A DNA stretch of 64,000 nt from Chitinophagaceae bacterium (GTDB taxonomy: Bacteria; Bacteroidota; Bacteroidia; Chitinophagales; Chitinophagaceae): assembly GCA_024508725.1 (NCBI GenBank), contig JANINS010000004.1, positions 204,163 to 268,162 on the forward strand, given 5' to 3'. A program made the translations under genes and the position numbers. Of this stretch, positions 32,672 to 40,913 are shown one piece after another. Every line of letters begins with the position of its first letter. The stretch's first letter is position 1. The notes under the pieces were generated by a model. It was not told the origin of the DNA. It did not search any database and saw only the letters and a program-made list of their open reading frames with translations.

Positions 32672-35080
32672 CTAATTACTCACCCCATCATCATTATTGA
32701 TCCCTTTCTTCTTAGACACTACTTCTTTCAGCTTACCAAAATTCCATGTGATCCCCAATCCAAAGTTTCTCCATGGATTGATCATCGTGGTACGATTGAT
32801 CACACCCGGCGTTGTTACGGCAGACTTGTATTCGAAATTCTCTTTATGCAGGTTCTGTGCATTGATGTTGAGTATGAACTTGTCCTTAAAGAACTTCACG
32901 GCTGCATTTACTCCATAAAAATAATTCGCAGGGAACTTACCCTGCAGGCTAACGGGTGGAATAAACCCACCGCTGAACATGGTGAGGTTGATCTTCTTCG
33001 TAGCGGTGTAAGTAGTGGTTAAGTTCAGGTTACCTGCCCATCCGCTGTTTCCCTGGCCTGTACCGTTGTTGCTCCTGATATCAATATAGCGGGCACCCAG
33101 GTTAAAGAAAGCAGATAATTTCTTGTTGATCTTCGCATTGAAGTTGAGCGTAGTGCTCAGCTGCTTTTCTTTACCAACATTCATCTGTGTACTCGACGTG
33201 ATACCTGTTGACGGATCGAAGCTGGTAAAACTGGTGATCTTATCATCGCTGAACTGGTAGAACACACCAATGTTCACCAATGTCTTTAAAACGGTAACAC
33301 GGTGCTGCATTGAGAAGATGTGCAGGATCTGCGGAGCAAGCTGCGGGTTGCCAAATTGCAGGTTCAGCGTATCCGTCTTATTCACGAATGGATTGAGGCT
33401 TTGTATAAAAGGACGTTCCAATCGCTTCGTATAACTCGCAATGATGTTCCATTTGGGACTCATCTTCACCGTTGCCTGCACATTGGGAATGACCGAGGAA
33501 TAATCCTGCTTCACAATACTTTTGCTCGTGATGAAATCACCATCGATCATCGTGTGCTCATACCTTGCACCCGTTCTTAATTGTATCTTTTTGGAGAGGT
33601 TCATCTGGTAGCTGGCATACACACCTGCGACTTCCTGGTTGTAGCGAAAGATATCTTCACCACCCGGATCAATGGTATAGTTATCGGAAGTATTGAATTT
33701 ATACTTTACCGTGAAATCCGATTCTGCGTACCGTACGATCTTCTTTACACCTACTTCCAGTCTCCGGTTGCCTTTCATGGCATAGGCATAATCTGCCTGG
33801 AAAGTGAACTGCCTGCTGTAGGCAAGACTCTGGTTCCAGATGTATCGCTGGTACGAAGGAAAGAACTGTGAGCTTTCCTGTTCGGTATTGGCAGTATTGA
33901 AATCGCCCAGGAAACGTAAAGAAAATTCATTCTGCTTGTTCCGTTTGCCTTTGCGTACCAGGTCGCTGCCGATGCTGCTCGTAGGAAACTCGTTACGGGT
34001 ATCTACAATACCGGTAGCCGTTTCCGAACTGCCGTTAGCAAACAGCGTGTATAGTGTATGTTCACGATGGTTCCTGCCGGTACCACCACTCACATTGCCA
34101 TACACTACTGCAGTGGTGAGGCTGTCGATATCATAAGCGATTTCCATGTTACCGAAATTGTTGAAGTTGCGGTTGGTACCAAAGCCCTGGTTGTCCCTGT
34201 ACTGGTAGAACGTGGCAGTACGAGGTTCTGTACGAACGAGGGCATCCGAACGCTGGTCGAACGAAAGAAATCCGCCATACAATAAAGAGACGGTGAGCTT
34301 TCCTGTTTTAAGCGAGAAGTTGGCGTTGAAAGGCATCGTACGATTGGTGTTGCCACGTACCGAGATCACGCCATTGTAGCCGGCCAGCTTCTTTTTGATA
34401 ACGATGTTGATCAATCCGCCGATACCTTCTGCATCGTATTTCGCAGATGGATTGGTGATGATCTCTATCCGGCTGATGGTAGCACCGGTAAAGCTCTTCA
34501 ACGCTGCAGCAGGGTTGGCAGCAAACAAAGAAGTTTCCCTACCGTTGAGGAGTATCTTATAATTGCCCTGCCCGTTCAGCTGGATATTATCATTACCGTC
34601 TACACTCACCAACGGCGTTTTCCTTAATATGTCTATGGCATTCTCTGTTTTCGATGCAGGATCGTTGTCGAGGTTGTAGATGATCTTATCGTCCTGTTGT
34701 TCGATGGGTGATTTTTTCGATTCCACTTTTACATCACCCAATGTGGTTACCGCTCTTGCCAGCACCATGTCTAACGTTGTATTACTCGTGCCGTCTACTT
34801 CTTTCTTCACCGGTTTGTAATTAACGTGTCTTGCTATCACTATGTATTTCCCTGCTTCTTTCAGGCTGATCTTGTAGCTGCCATTGTCTGCAGATATCAG
34901 CTTGTATGATATCTTGCCGGGCTCGGTGCTTTTAGCCAGTGTGATGTTGGCACCGGGTATGGGTGCACCGGTAGCACTGTCTTTTAAAGTGCCCTGTATT
35001 GTTCCCTGTGACTGTGCAGCAAAGAATAGTGCAGTAAAAATGAAGGTCAGTAAAACTTTCCTGTATAGTTTAGGTCTCAT
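32672..35080 (-). CDS. TonB-dependent receptor-like outer-membrane protein with carboxypeptidase-regulatory-like domain
   Basis: An 802-residue outer-membrane protein. Signal peptide (LLTFIFTALFFAAQSQ), then a CarboxypepD_reg-like domain (GTIQGTLKDSATGAPIPGANITLAK, residues 25-110), a plug-like segment (VESKKSPIEQQDDKIIYNLDNDPAS, LLNGRETSLF, IEIITNPSAKYDAEGIGGLINIVIKK) and a barrel of about 22 strands ending in NFGLGITWNFGKL. This is the outer-membrane-beta-barrel (OMP_b-brl_3) family. No SusD partner is adjacent, so it is not a standard polysaccharide locus. ATG 35080 is chosen; longer starts to 35233 add no signal peptide. Confidence 0.88.
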   Translation of the reverse strand: MRPKLYRKVLLTFIFTALFFAAQSQGTIQGTLKDSATGAPIPGANITLAKSTEPGKISYKLISADNGSYKISLKEAGKYIVIARHVNYKPVKKEVDGTSNTTLDMVLARAVTTLGDVKVESKKSPIEQQDDKIIYNLDNDPASKTENAIDILRKTPLVSVDGNDNIQLNGQGNYKILLNGRETSLFAANPAAALKSFTGATISRIEIITNPSAKYDAEGIGGLINIVIKKKLAGYNGVISVRGNTNRTMPFNANFSLKTGKLTVSLLYGGFLSFDQRSDALVRTEPRTATFYQYRDNQGFGTNRNFNNFGNMEIAYDIDSLTTAVVYGNVSGGTGRNHREHTLYTLFANGSSETATGIVDTRNEFPTSSIGSDLVRKGKRNKQNEFSLRFLGDFNTANTEQESSQFFPSYQRYIWNQSLAYSRQFTFQADYAYAMKGNRRLEVGVKKIVRYAESDFTVKYKFNTSDNYTIDPGGEDIFRYNQEVAGVYASYQMNLSKKIQLRTGARYEHTMIDGDFITSKSIVKQDYSSVIPNVQATVKMSPKWNIIASYTKRLERPFIQSLNPFVNKTDTLNLQFGNPQLAPQILHIFSMQHRVTVLKTLVNIGVFYQFSDDKITSFTSFDPSTGITSSTQMNVGKEKQLSTTLNFNAKINKKLSAFFNLGARYIDIRSNNGTGQGNSGWAGNLNLTTTYTATKKINLTMFSGGFIPPVSLQGKFPANYFYGVNAAVKFFKDKFILNINAQNLHKENFEYKSAVTTPGVINRTTMINPWRNFGLGITWNFGKLKEVVSKKKGINNDDGVSN

Positions 35081-35482
35081 AGCGTAGTTCTTTCCATAAA
35101 AGTATTTATGCACCTTACGGGTACAGATCGCTTTTCGACAGGCGGTTAGTTGTAAAGGAAGTTTGGGTGAACTATAATGAGGTGCAAAAAGCTTATATGG
35201 CGAAAATCTACATCTCTTTTGGAGAGTCTTCACTCTAGCATTTTCATCACCGTTTTATTATTGCCTCAGTTGCAGCGAGGGATTTACAGGTGGAACAGTG
35301 ATGTACTACTCATGTCAGAAATTTACCAAATGGATTTGTGACGTAAGTGTCGTGATCTACTCATAGAATGCTGGTAATGGATAATTTTTTAATGCCGATC
35401 ATTCGGGGAAGATCGATTGCAGAAATGCGACGAGTAAATCAAATTGTTGTAACTATAAAAATCGGTCATGTCTTTTAAATTA
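35081..35482. other. non-coding gap upstream of the TonB-type receptor
   Basis: About 400 bases between the receptor start and the first attC-like palindrome. The minus-strand sequence has no frame with credible composition and no clear hairpin terminator. It presumably holds the receptor promoter. I could not pick out a good -33/-7 pair. Confidence 0.5.
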
Positions 35483-35622
35483 CCGCTAACGTTGAACATG
35501 TTTATGTAGTACTGGTATTTGAAAAACTAATGCTTCATAAACTTGTTGATGATGACTAAAGATAGAAAAGATTAGTTTATGTTCTTCCGCCAGTATTACA
35601 TAAACATGCATGTTGTAAGCCG
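35483..35622 (-). repeat. attC-like imperfect palindrome, site A (140 bases)
   Basis: Reading the minus strand, outer box GGCTTACAAC (35621-35612) opens and GTTAGCGG (35490-35483) closes. Inner arms CATGTTTATGTAATACTGG and CCAGTACTACATAAACATG pair with one mismatch (19 bases). Inside the first arm is GGCGGAAGAACATAA, a block shared with site B. Length, box/arm order and near-symmetry match integron attC sites. It follows the stop of the lipoprotein gene. Confidence 0.65.
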
Positions 35623-35639
35623 TTCTTCCTACTCGCTCA

Positions 35640-36164
35640 TTATTTAATTCGCACCAAGTCACCGTCGTCAAAACCAACAGTTATTGCTTTAGCGTCATTA
35701 AAGTAAGAGTTTTTAAATTCTTCCGACTTTACGAATTGTTTTACTCTCTTCTCTATCAGCGTCTGAACCTTATCCCACTTCAAGTCTTTAAATTCCTTTT
35801 CCGGTAAACCTAAGTAAGTACTCTTCGGCTTGAAGTCACCAAACCCAGCAGCCCAATCATCATCTCTCGGGTCATACTGTTTCGCTCCGATTAAATATAA
35901 ATAGTAACCAGAAGGAACATCTGGAGTTTCGAATATTCCAAATTTGTAAGCGATAATTTCCTTACTGGGTTTTTCAGTCCTGATTATATCATTTATCCAA
36001 ACGGAAAACATTTCATCAAAAGTCATGTTGTTATAGTTCTTTGTTTTCGGTATTGTGTCGCTGCCAAGATGTTTTAGTTCAACGTTAGAAACTCTGACTT
36101 CGCTATTTAAGTTGCAGCTTATTAATAAAAGTCCCGAAAGAAAGATTTTAAAGTTAGCGAGCAT
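35640..36164 (-). CDS. cassette-borne lipoprotein, hypothetical
   Basis: A 174-residue protein with a lipoprotein signal (FKIFLSGLLLISC, Cys 18 or so). The mature part has a fold I do not recognise: SVWINDIIRTEKPSKEIIAYKFGIFETPD, GYYLYLIGAKQYDPRDDDW and KSTYLGLPEKEFKDL. ATG 36164 is eight bases from the box GTTGTAAGCC of site B, the arrangement of an integron cassette; a longer frame to 36287 only runs through the palindrome. The same box, inverted, follows the stop in site A. Confidence 0.7.
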   Translation of the reverse strand: MLANFKIFLSGLLLISCNLNSEVRVSNVELKHLGSDTIPKTKNYNNMTFDEMFSVWINDIIRTEKPSKEIIAYKFGIFETPDVPSGYYLYLIGAKQYDPRDDDWAAGFGDFKPKSTYLGLPEKEFKDLKWDKVQTLIEKRVKQFVKSEEFKNSYFNDAKAITVGFDDGDLVRIK

Positions 36165-36172
36165 GATAGAAT

Positions 36173-36310
36173 GGCTTACAACGGGAAGAGGCTTTAAGCA
36201 GTGCAGATATTCTGGGTTCTGCCGCCTCATTGTATTGCTGAAGCAAAATAGTAATTCTTCTTCTGAATTATGTACTTCCGCCTGCATTGCTTGAAGCCTG
36301 TGTTAGCGGC
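36173..36310 (-). repeat. attC-like imperfect palindrome, site B (138 bases)
   Basis: On the minus strand GCCGCTAAC (36310-36302) opens and GTTGTAAGCC (36182-36173) closes. Inner arms AGGCTTCAAGCAATGCAG and CTGCACTGCTTAAAGCCT pair at 16 of 18 bases. The first arm runs into GGCGGAAGTACATAA, as in site A. The closing box matches the opening box of site A in reverse, and the opening box matches box C at 36738. Confidence 0.65.
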
Positions 36311-36342
36311 GTGTCAAGAGTAGGTGCAACCGCAATCCTTTC

Positions 36343-36717
36343 CTAAAAATTCAAGCAGAGGACGAATAGTGTTACTGTGACTGCAATAAAGGCTATCGAA
36401 GCAATTACCCCGACTTTCCTCTGGACCTTGGTTTCAACCAGATAGCTTTGTTCTATTTGGGTATACCGCTTGTTACCAAAAATCAAATACGAATGTGCCG
36501 CGATAACCAGCAGACCCGCAATGAAAAGGTAAACTTTTGGCAAGGCAATTAGCGTTATCTTGTTTATTGCTTTGTCAAAAAGCATTGAAAGCGATAGTAA
36601 GTTCAGCATGTTCACCATTGATAAAAGAAGAACTGCATTATACCTTGGAGTGTCTTCTTCCCCGATTGAAACCAGTAGCCTGTAAAACCTATAGTACAGA
36701 TTGTATATAACTCTCAA
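36343..36717 (-). CDS. cassette-borne small membrane protein, hypothetical
   Basis: A 124-residue protein with three predicted membrane helices: residues 27-45 (NAVLLLSMVNMLNLLSLSML), about 55-75 (LPKVYLFIAGLLVIAAHSYLIF) and 100-120 (VGVIASIAFIAVTVTLFVLCL), opening with MRVIYNLYYRFYRLLVSIGEE. Start is TTG 36717, since no ATG precedes the conserved-looking opening. The gene lies between box C (36738) and site B. Function unknown. Confidence 0.65.
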   Translation of the reverse strand: MRVIYNLYYRFYRLLVSIGEEDTPRYNAVLLLSMVNMLNLLSLSMLFDKAINKITLIALPKVYLFIAGLLVIAAHSYLIFGNKRYTQIEQSYLVETKVQRKVGVIASIAFIAVTVTLFVLCLNF

Positions 36718-36737
36718 ACTTTAGTTCTGTTTTAGTT

Positions 36738-36746
36738 GCCGCTAAC
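36738..36746 (-). repeat. cassette boundary box C (GTTAGCGGC)
   Basis: The minus strand reads GTTAGCGGC 21 bases before the TTG start of the membrane-protein gene. It is the exact complement of the opening box of site B on the far side of the same gene. No second arm lies upstream, so this is an array edge and not a complete palindrome. Confidence 0.5.
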
Positions 36747-36798
36747 ACTCTAATATACGCAACTCCTTGTTCCAAAAAGCATTAATTTTCAATAGCAA

Positions 36799-37040
36799 AT
36801 GGAACAAGAAATTACCCTGAAGTATTTCAATGCCAAGCTGAAGATCGGGCTTTCCTCGTAAAGAGAAGTGTACCTGTTAACCGGTACACCGGAAAAACTG
36901 TTTCCCGAAACATGGAAAGGCAATCTGGTTTACAGAGCTAAAGGGTCAACACACCGGTTCAGCTATAAAACCATAAGAAAGGACTTGTTGTTACAACAAT
37001 GAAGATCAGGGTGACTGCAGATGATCTGTTGCCGTTTTGA
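36799..37040 (+). pseudogene. decayed small gene with in-frame stop and frameshift
   Basis: From ATG 36799 the frame reads MEQEITLKYFNAKLKIGLSS, then TAA, then REVYLLTGTPEKLFPETWK and HRFSYKTIRKDLLLQQ, stop at 37002. A shift of frame at about 37000 restores a continuation MKIRVTADDLLPF ending TGA 37040. The three pieces read as one protein of about 80 residues broken by one nonsense codon and one frameshift. I recall similar small Bacteroidota proteins ending in a DLLPF motif, but do not assign a function. Confidence 0.5.
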
Positions 37041-37065
37041 AGAGTGTGCAAACAGCGGTGATACG

Positions 37066-37479
37066 CTATTTGTTAAGTAGCTTTTCCAGTAAAGCAATCT
37101 TCTCATCCTTTTCCTTTAGCAACTGCTCGTATAACCGCTTATTTTCTTCGAGAGCTTCCAACCATCTTTCCATCGGATTAATAATCTGGTGGTACACCAT
37201 CCCCACTGAAGTATTATCAAATTGATTGTCGTGTATGTTATTGATAATATTTACTGCTGACTGTTCATCAAAATTTTCAATTGCCTCCGGCGTCACATGC
37301 AATGCTTGGGCAACCTGCCCCAGCAACTCTCTGTCAATTTCTTCTTTTCCTTCCAGTAAAGAGATTTTCTTCTGGTTCCAGTCTTCACCCAGTTCAATAG
37401 CCAGTGCCTCCTGCTTAATGCCCTGTATCTCTCTTATCCGTTTTATGTTTCTGCCGTGGTGGGGTTTCTTGTCTGTCAT
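37066..37479 (-). CDS. XRE-family transcriptional regulator with C-terminal coiled coil
   Basis: A 137-residue protein. The N-terminal helix-turn-helix (about residues 10-65) reads NIKRIREIQGIKQEALAIELG then QKKISLLEGKEEIDRELLGQVAQAL. A polar middle is followed by a C-terminal coiled coil (EENKRLYEQLLKEKDEKIALLEKLLNK) likely used for dimerisation. Small Cro/CI-type repressors of this shape are common in Bacteroidota. No toxin gene is adjacent. Its upstream region carries a 7-base-period array (37514-37540). Confidence 0.85.
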   Translation of the reverse strand: MTDKKPHHGRNIKRIREIQGIKQEALAIELGEDWNQKKISLLEGKEEIDRELLGQVAQALHVTPEAIENFDEQSAVNIINNIHDNQFDNTSVGMVYHQIINPMERWLEALEENKRLYEQLLKEKDEKIALLEKLLNK

Positions 37480-38290
37480 GGTATGTTTATTAATATATAG
37501 TCTTTTGGTTTTTCATACTTCTTACTTCCTACGTCTTACCGCTGCATTCCAAATATAGAAATTTAGCACAAGGTATCTTACCGTAATTATTCGCATATTT
37601 TATCCACGTTATTCAGCTGTTTTATCCGGTCTTATTTTCACTTCCGTTACTACCAAATAAGAACTTAGTCTCCAATATCCAACACTTGTTCCCAGTCTAC
37701 AGTAAACATAAAAGTCCCGCTTCGGCGGGGCTTTGCTTTCTGCTCGTCCTGCACTTTCACCAGATTGCTTCGTTCCTCGCAATCATGCAGCAATGCAGCC
37801 CGGTTCTTACATAAAACGGTTTTCAACTTTATCAACTTGTCAAAGTTCCTACGGCTACTAAAAAGATCTTCACGCCTCATTTTATCCGCTATCGACGCAG
37901 GCGGGATTGAAAAAATGCTCCCGCATATTTTTTCAAAGGATAAAATGCAGTGTGTAGCACAAACCTCAGGCAGTAACAACTTCGCACTATGAGCATCGTT
38001 TCTGCACACTCATCCACTTCCTGCATCACAACCCGTCACACATGGGGAGGCGTTGGCCCGCCCCGCCGCACGGAGTGTTTCGGCGGGACTTGATCTTTTG
38101 CTTCTTTTCGATCAAGCGAAAAGAAGAGAAGAGAAGAGAAGAGGATAATATTACTGTTGATAATAGGCACTAGCAATCATTGCTCGAAGATTGCAGCATC
38201 ATGTGCCGTACATTCCCGCAAGGTTACCCCTGCGTTAGCCGTAGATTGCTGTACCATTACGGCGAGATTACTGCGATATAAAGCGTCACA
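37480..38290. other. gene-poor stretch with hairpin, inverted repeat and pentamer tract
   Basis: No credible gene is seen. A minus-strand frame at 37665-38009 has odd composition and passes through a GC-rich hairpin, AAAGTCCCGC-TTCG-GCGGGGCTTT (37711-37734), typical of a terminator. At 38040-38100 a GC-rich CCCGCC/GGCGGG region precedes an inverted repeat, CTTCTTTTCG (38101-38110) and CGAAAAGAAG (38117-38126). A tract of AGAAG pentamers (38121-38143) follows. The region looks like accumulated repeats and remnants. Confidence 0.55.
37514..37540. repeat. 7-base-period array (CnTACnT units)
   Basis: Units CATACTT, CTTACTT, CCTACGT and CTTACC follow at exactly seven-base spacing upstream of the XRE regulator gene. 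Confidence 0.7.
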
Positions 38291-38380
38291 GCCTTGCCAA
38301 ATCGTCCCGTTTGTACCCAAACCTTCCCAAAGCATCCCAAAGCATCCCAAACGAGCCCATATCATCCCAAATCAGCCCCT
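38291..38380. repeat. phased 10-base repeat (nnnnnCCCAA), nine units
   Basis: Nine consecutive ten-base units, each with CCCAA or a variant (CCCGT, CCCAT, CCCCT) at the same position. AGCATCCCAA occurs twice in succession. Period 10 matches the helical repeat, putting the C-tracts on one face of DNA. It lies immediately downstream of the stop of the gene at 38386-38919. Confidence 0.75.
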
Positions 38381-38385
38381 TGAAT

Positions 38386-38919
38386 TCAATCAACCCTGAA
38401 ATTGATAACCATCACCAGTTTCTTATCCACAGACTCAAGTCTCACATCACGATATTCGGTTGCATTATCTGCTTTCTCATCCAGCTGGAGTGCTTTACTA
38501 AAGTTTACCGTTTCGAACGTTATCGTAGAATTTTCGCAGGCAGTGATCCTGTAATTATGATCGATCGTCGATTGCGGGAACAGCTGTTTATCATAAGCAT
38601 TAACCGAAACGGGAGCTTCGGCTGTTAGCAGGCTTACCGGTGCCGATCGGTAATAAACAGTACTATCGTTTAAACTAAGAAACCTGAAGCTGCACATGCC
38701 GGGATATTCACCAGGTTCCTGGTAACGGTTTCTTTCAGCTCTCAGTTTAGCAGTATCCAGCAACCCGTTCTTTACTATGGTGATCTGTTCTATCTGTATC
38801 GAATGTTTAATATCGGCATCTGCGATCTCTTCTTTTACAATAAAGAAGAGTACCGCACCAAAGAATATGATCCCGAGTACAAGGAATACAGTAAGCAGTC
38901 GTGTGTTGAGCCTGTTCAT
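38386..38919 (-). CDS. hypothetical single-pass membrane protein
   Basis: A 177-residue protein with one N-terminal membrane helix (LLTVFLVLGIIFFGAVLFFIV), then a probably extracytoplasmic beta-rich domain with two cysteines (PGMCSFRFLSLNDS, YRITACENSTITFETVNF). No domain recognised. It follows the larger secreted protein gene by 50 bases on the same strand and is probably co-transcribed. Confidence 0.65.
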   Translation of the reverse strand: MNRLNTRLLTVFLVLGIIFFGAVLFFIVKEEIADADIKHSIQIEQITIVKNGLLDTAKLRAERNRYQEPGEYPGMCSFRFLSLNDSTVYYRSAPVSLLTAEAPVSVNAYDKQLFPQSTIDHNYRITACENSTITFETVNFSKALQLDEKADNATEYRDVRLESVDKKLVMVINFRVD

Positions 38920-38969
38920 TGGGGTATGCGTTATCCTCTAAGATAATAATGATTCTCTGCAACCCGTCA

Positions 38970-40157
38970 TCATAAGGATTTAACCAGAAGCACTCCCGGT
39001 GTACCGGGTTTTTCCCTGCCTTCCACCTGCACCAAAACAATCTTGTTGTTCAACAGGGTAATGCCCGTAAGCGGAACGTTGGTTTTTGTTTCTGCAGTCA
39101 CTACAGATTTACCCTGCTTATCAGTAGTGGCAACCGTTATCGTCGTCGGGCTGGCAATGACCGTTATAATTGAATCGCCGTCATTCTTCAGGATAAACCT
39201 CCTGTCCTGGTCGGTATATGTAGCTGGTATTTCACTCTGGTATTTGATCTTGTCGCCGTAGAAGTCTGTAATAAGATTGTACACTTTACTTCGGCCTTTC
39301 GATAAAACAGTGAGCAGGTGATTCGAGGTCTCGCCTGCCGTTAGTGCAACGATCTTGTTGTCTTTGCTCATACCTTCAGAAACTACTGTTGCACTGGTTT
39401 GCTGGGTTGCATTGAGAAATATTGCGGAATCGCTGTTGTTGAGGTAATACGATGCCCTCGTATTCATGTAAGGGTGTGCAAAGCCAAGCGACGAGAGGTA
39501 GTTGCTCATTGCCTGGTAATCTTTCACCAACTGCTTACCATCGTTCTCATCCAGCTGCACATAATGGTAAATGGGATAAACATTTTCTGAGAAGGTTCCA
39601 TTTTTGTGCTGCACTTTGTTTCTTGCATCGAAAGACACGAGTACGTTCACTTTTCCATTGGCAATAAACAGGTCTTCGAGGTGGTCCAGGCTGTCGAGCG
39701 TGGTTTGCCAGATGGTTTTGCCTTCGGCAGATAGTTTTTGAATGGTTACTTTATCTGCGTTCTTGTCTGACGCACCGGTATAGATATATCCATTGGCTGT
39801 TTTAACAGCATTCGCTACCGACCGGTTTGAATATCCAATAGATCTATCCCAAAGCAGGTTTCCTTCAGTATTATAACAATAGATACTGCTTTCAAAACCT
39901 CTTTCATACATGGATATATTGGTTGCCCCGAACGGTATCTGCAGATAGGTCATCGGTGCATTGCGTGAAGGCTTGGTGGCATTCCTGATCTCTTCTTCTG
40001 TGGGATTGTATTTTTTTATGGAGACGATAATGTTGTTACCCAACACCGCTGCTTTCGCCTCAGAGGTAAAGAAACCCTGGGCGGTTTTGTTTTGAGCCAT
40101 TGCGGCAGAAGAATACAACAGGATGAAAGAAAAGAAAACGATGCGTATAGCCTTCAT
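38970..40157 (-). CDS. hypothetical secreted beta-propeller-like protein
   Basis: A 395-residue exported protein. The signal peptide is AIRIVFFSFILLYSSAAMAQ. The mature part repeats a beta-sheet pattern with motifs such as YCYNTEGNLLWDRSIGYS, NGYIYTGASDKNADKVTIQKL and LFIANGKVNVLVSFD. Spacing of about 45-50 residues suggests a propeller like PQQ-type repeats. No catalytic motif is seen. ATG 40157 starts the signal peptide; upstream residues are not needed. Operon partner of the gene at 38386. Confidence 0.65.
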   Translation of the reverse strand: MKAIRIVFFSFILLYSSAAMAQNKTAQGFFTSEAKAAVLGNNIIVSIKKYNPTEEEIRNATKPSRNAPMTYLQIPFGATNISMYERGFESSIYCYNTEGNLLWDRSIGYSNRSVANAVKTANGYIYTGASDKNADKVTIQKLSAEGKTIWQTTLDSLDHLEDLFIANGKVNVLVSFDARNKVQHKNGTFSENVYPIYHYVQLDENDGKQLVKDYQAMSNYLSSLGFAHPYMNTRASYYLNNSDSAIFLNATQQTSATVVSEGMSKDNKIVALTAGETSNHLLTVLSKGRSKVYNLITDFYGDKIKYQSEIPATYTDQDRRFILKNDGDSIITVIASPTTITVATTDKQGKSVVTAETKTNVPLTGITLLNNKIVLVQVEGREKPGTPGVLLVKSL

Positions 40158-40459
40158 ATGAATCATTATGTAGTAAAGATAACGACAGTGCTGCTGTATA
40201 GTAAAAATCATGTGGCGCTAACCTTGGCACGCTTTTGTTACCTGTGATCATGTAGACGAATAAATGAAACGACAGAAATAAAGGATCGCTTGTAAATGAA
40301 AAGAAGATGTGGAAGTGATCTTTTAAAGGCTTTATTACAGATTGGCTAGGTTCCCACAACAAGCAATCATAATGCGGTAGCTTCCCAGGCTGCCGCATTT
40401 TTTTGTGGTAATGTAAAAGCAGGAGTTTTGCTCCTGTTATATTGAAAGAATATTGACCA
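40158..40459. other. intergenic region with two hairpin terminators
   Basis: The 300-base gap contains a plus-strand intrinsic terminator at 40371-40404 and a weaker minus-strand hairpin, CAGGAG (40420-40425) with CTCCTG (40431-40436), followed on the minus strand by CTTTTA, that probably ends the SRPBCC gene. No coding frame is credible. Confidence 0.5.
40371..40404 (+). terminator. orphan plus-strand intrinsic terminator
   Basis: AATGCGGTAGC (40371-40381) pairs with GCTGCCGCATT (40389-40399) with one G-T pair, then seven T. The nearest annotated genes on both sides are on the minus strand, so no plus-strand gene explains it. Confidence 0.75.
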
Positions 40460-40903
40460 TCATCCAAACACTTCCACACCTTTCCCCTTGGTGAGTAAGC
40501 TGTAAAGACTCCGTGTGATAAGTTGTTCCCAGCCGTTGGAACAACCGCCATAACATTCAAACGCAGGCGTCAATCCTTCATGCGTGAAACGGAGTTGTGT
40601 TTTGCCATCCTGTTCACTAATGTCGAAACGGATCTTTGTGCCTGTCCATTCGCTTTTATTGTTCGTAAAACTGAGGTTGCTTTCCGTTACCAGCCACACC
40701 ACTTTTTTAGCGGGGATAAGTTCCACTACTTTTTGTTTGGAATAATGCATGTCTTTCATGCGGTACTCAAACTCGTCGTTCACCTTGTCAGCAGCACCGC
40801 TAACCGTTCCATGCCACCATGCACCAACATTATTAATGGCATCGAATACTTCGTTGCCCGGTTGATCTACAGTGATCGTTGTGGAGAAATCTTTAGCTGT
40901 CAT
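40460..40903 (-). CDS. SRPBCC-domain protein (AHSA1/START-like)
   Basis: A 147-residue protein of the Bet v 1/START-like fold. It starts MTAKDFSTTITVDQPGNEVFDAINNVGAWW, with the strand KVVELIPAKKVVWLVTESN and the C-terminal helix ECYGGCSNGWEQLITRSLYSLL. Such proteins bind hydrophobic ligands or act as chaperone co-factors. ATG 40903 is chosen; the frame upstream has no family character. It lies ten bases downstream of the DinB gene, same strand, so one transcript is likely. Divergent neighbour: GlxA-type regulator. Confidence 0.85.
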   Translation of the reverse strand: MTAKDFSTTITVDQPGNEVFDAINNVGAWWHGTVSGAADKVNDEFEYRMKDMHYSKQKVVELIPAKKVVWLVTESNLSFTNNKSEWTGTKIRFDISEQDGKTQLRFTHEGLTPAFECYGGCSNGWEQLITRSLYSLLTKGKGVEVFG

Positions 40904-40913
40904 TGTAATTGTT

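Noticed and set aside
35486-35677. 63-codon frame through attC-like site A
   Set aside because: It is read out of the palindrome arms themselves; not a gene.
35483-36746. insertion-sequence remnant explaining the palindromes
   Set aside because: No transposase, no target duplication visible, and the gene-by-gene pairing of boxes fits cassettes better; kept as an alternative only.
37665-38009. open frame of 114 codons on the minus strand
   Set aside because: It runs through a terminator-like GC-rich hairpin and has odd composition; no motif or partner supports it.
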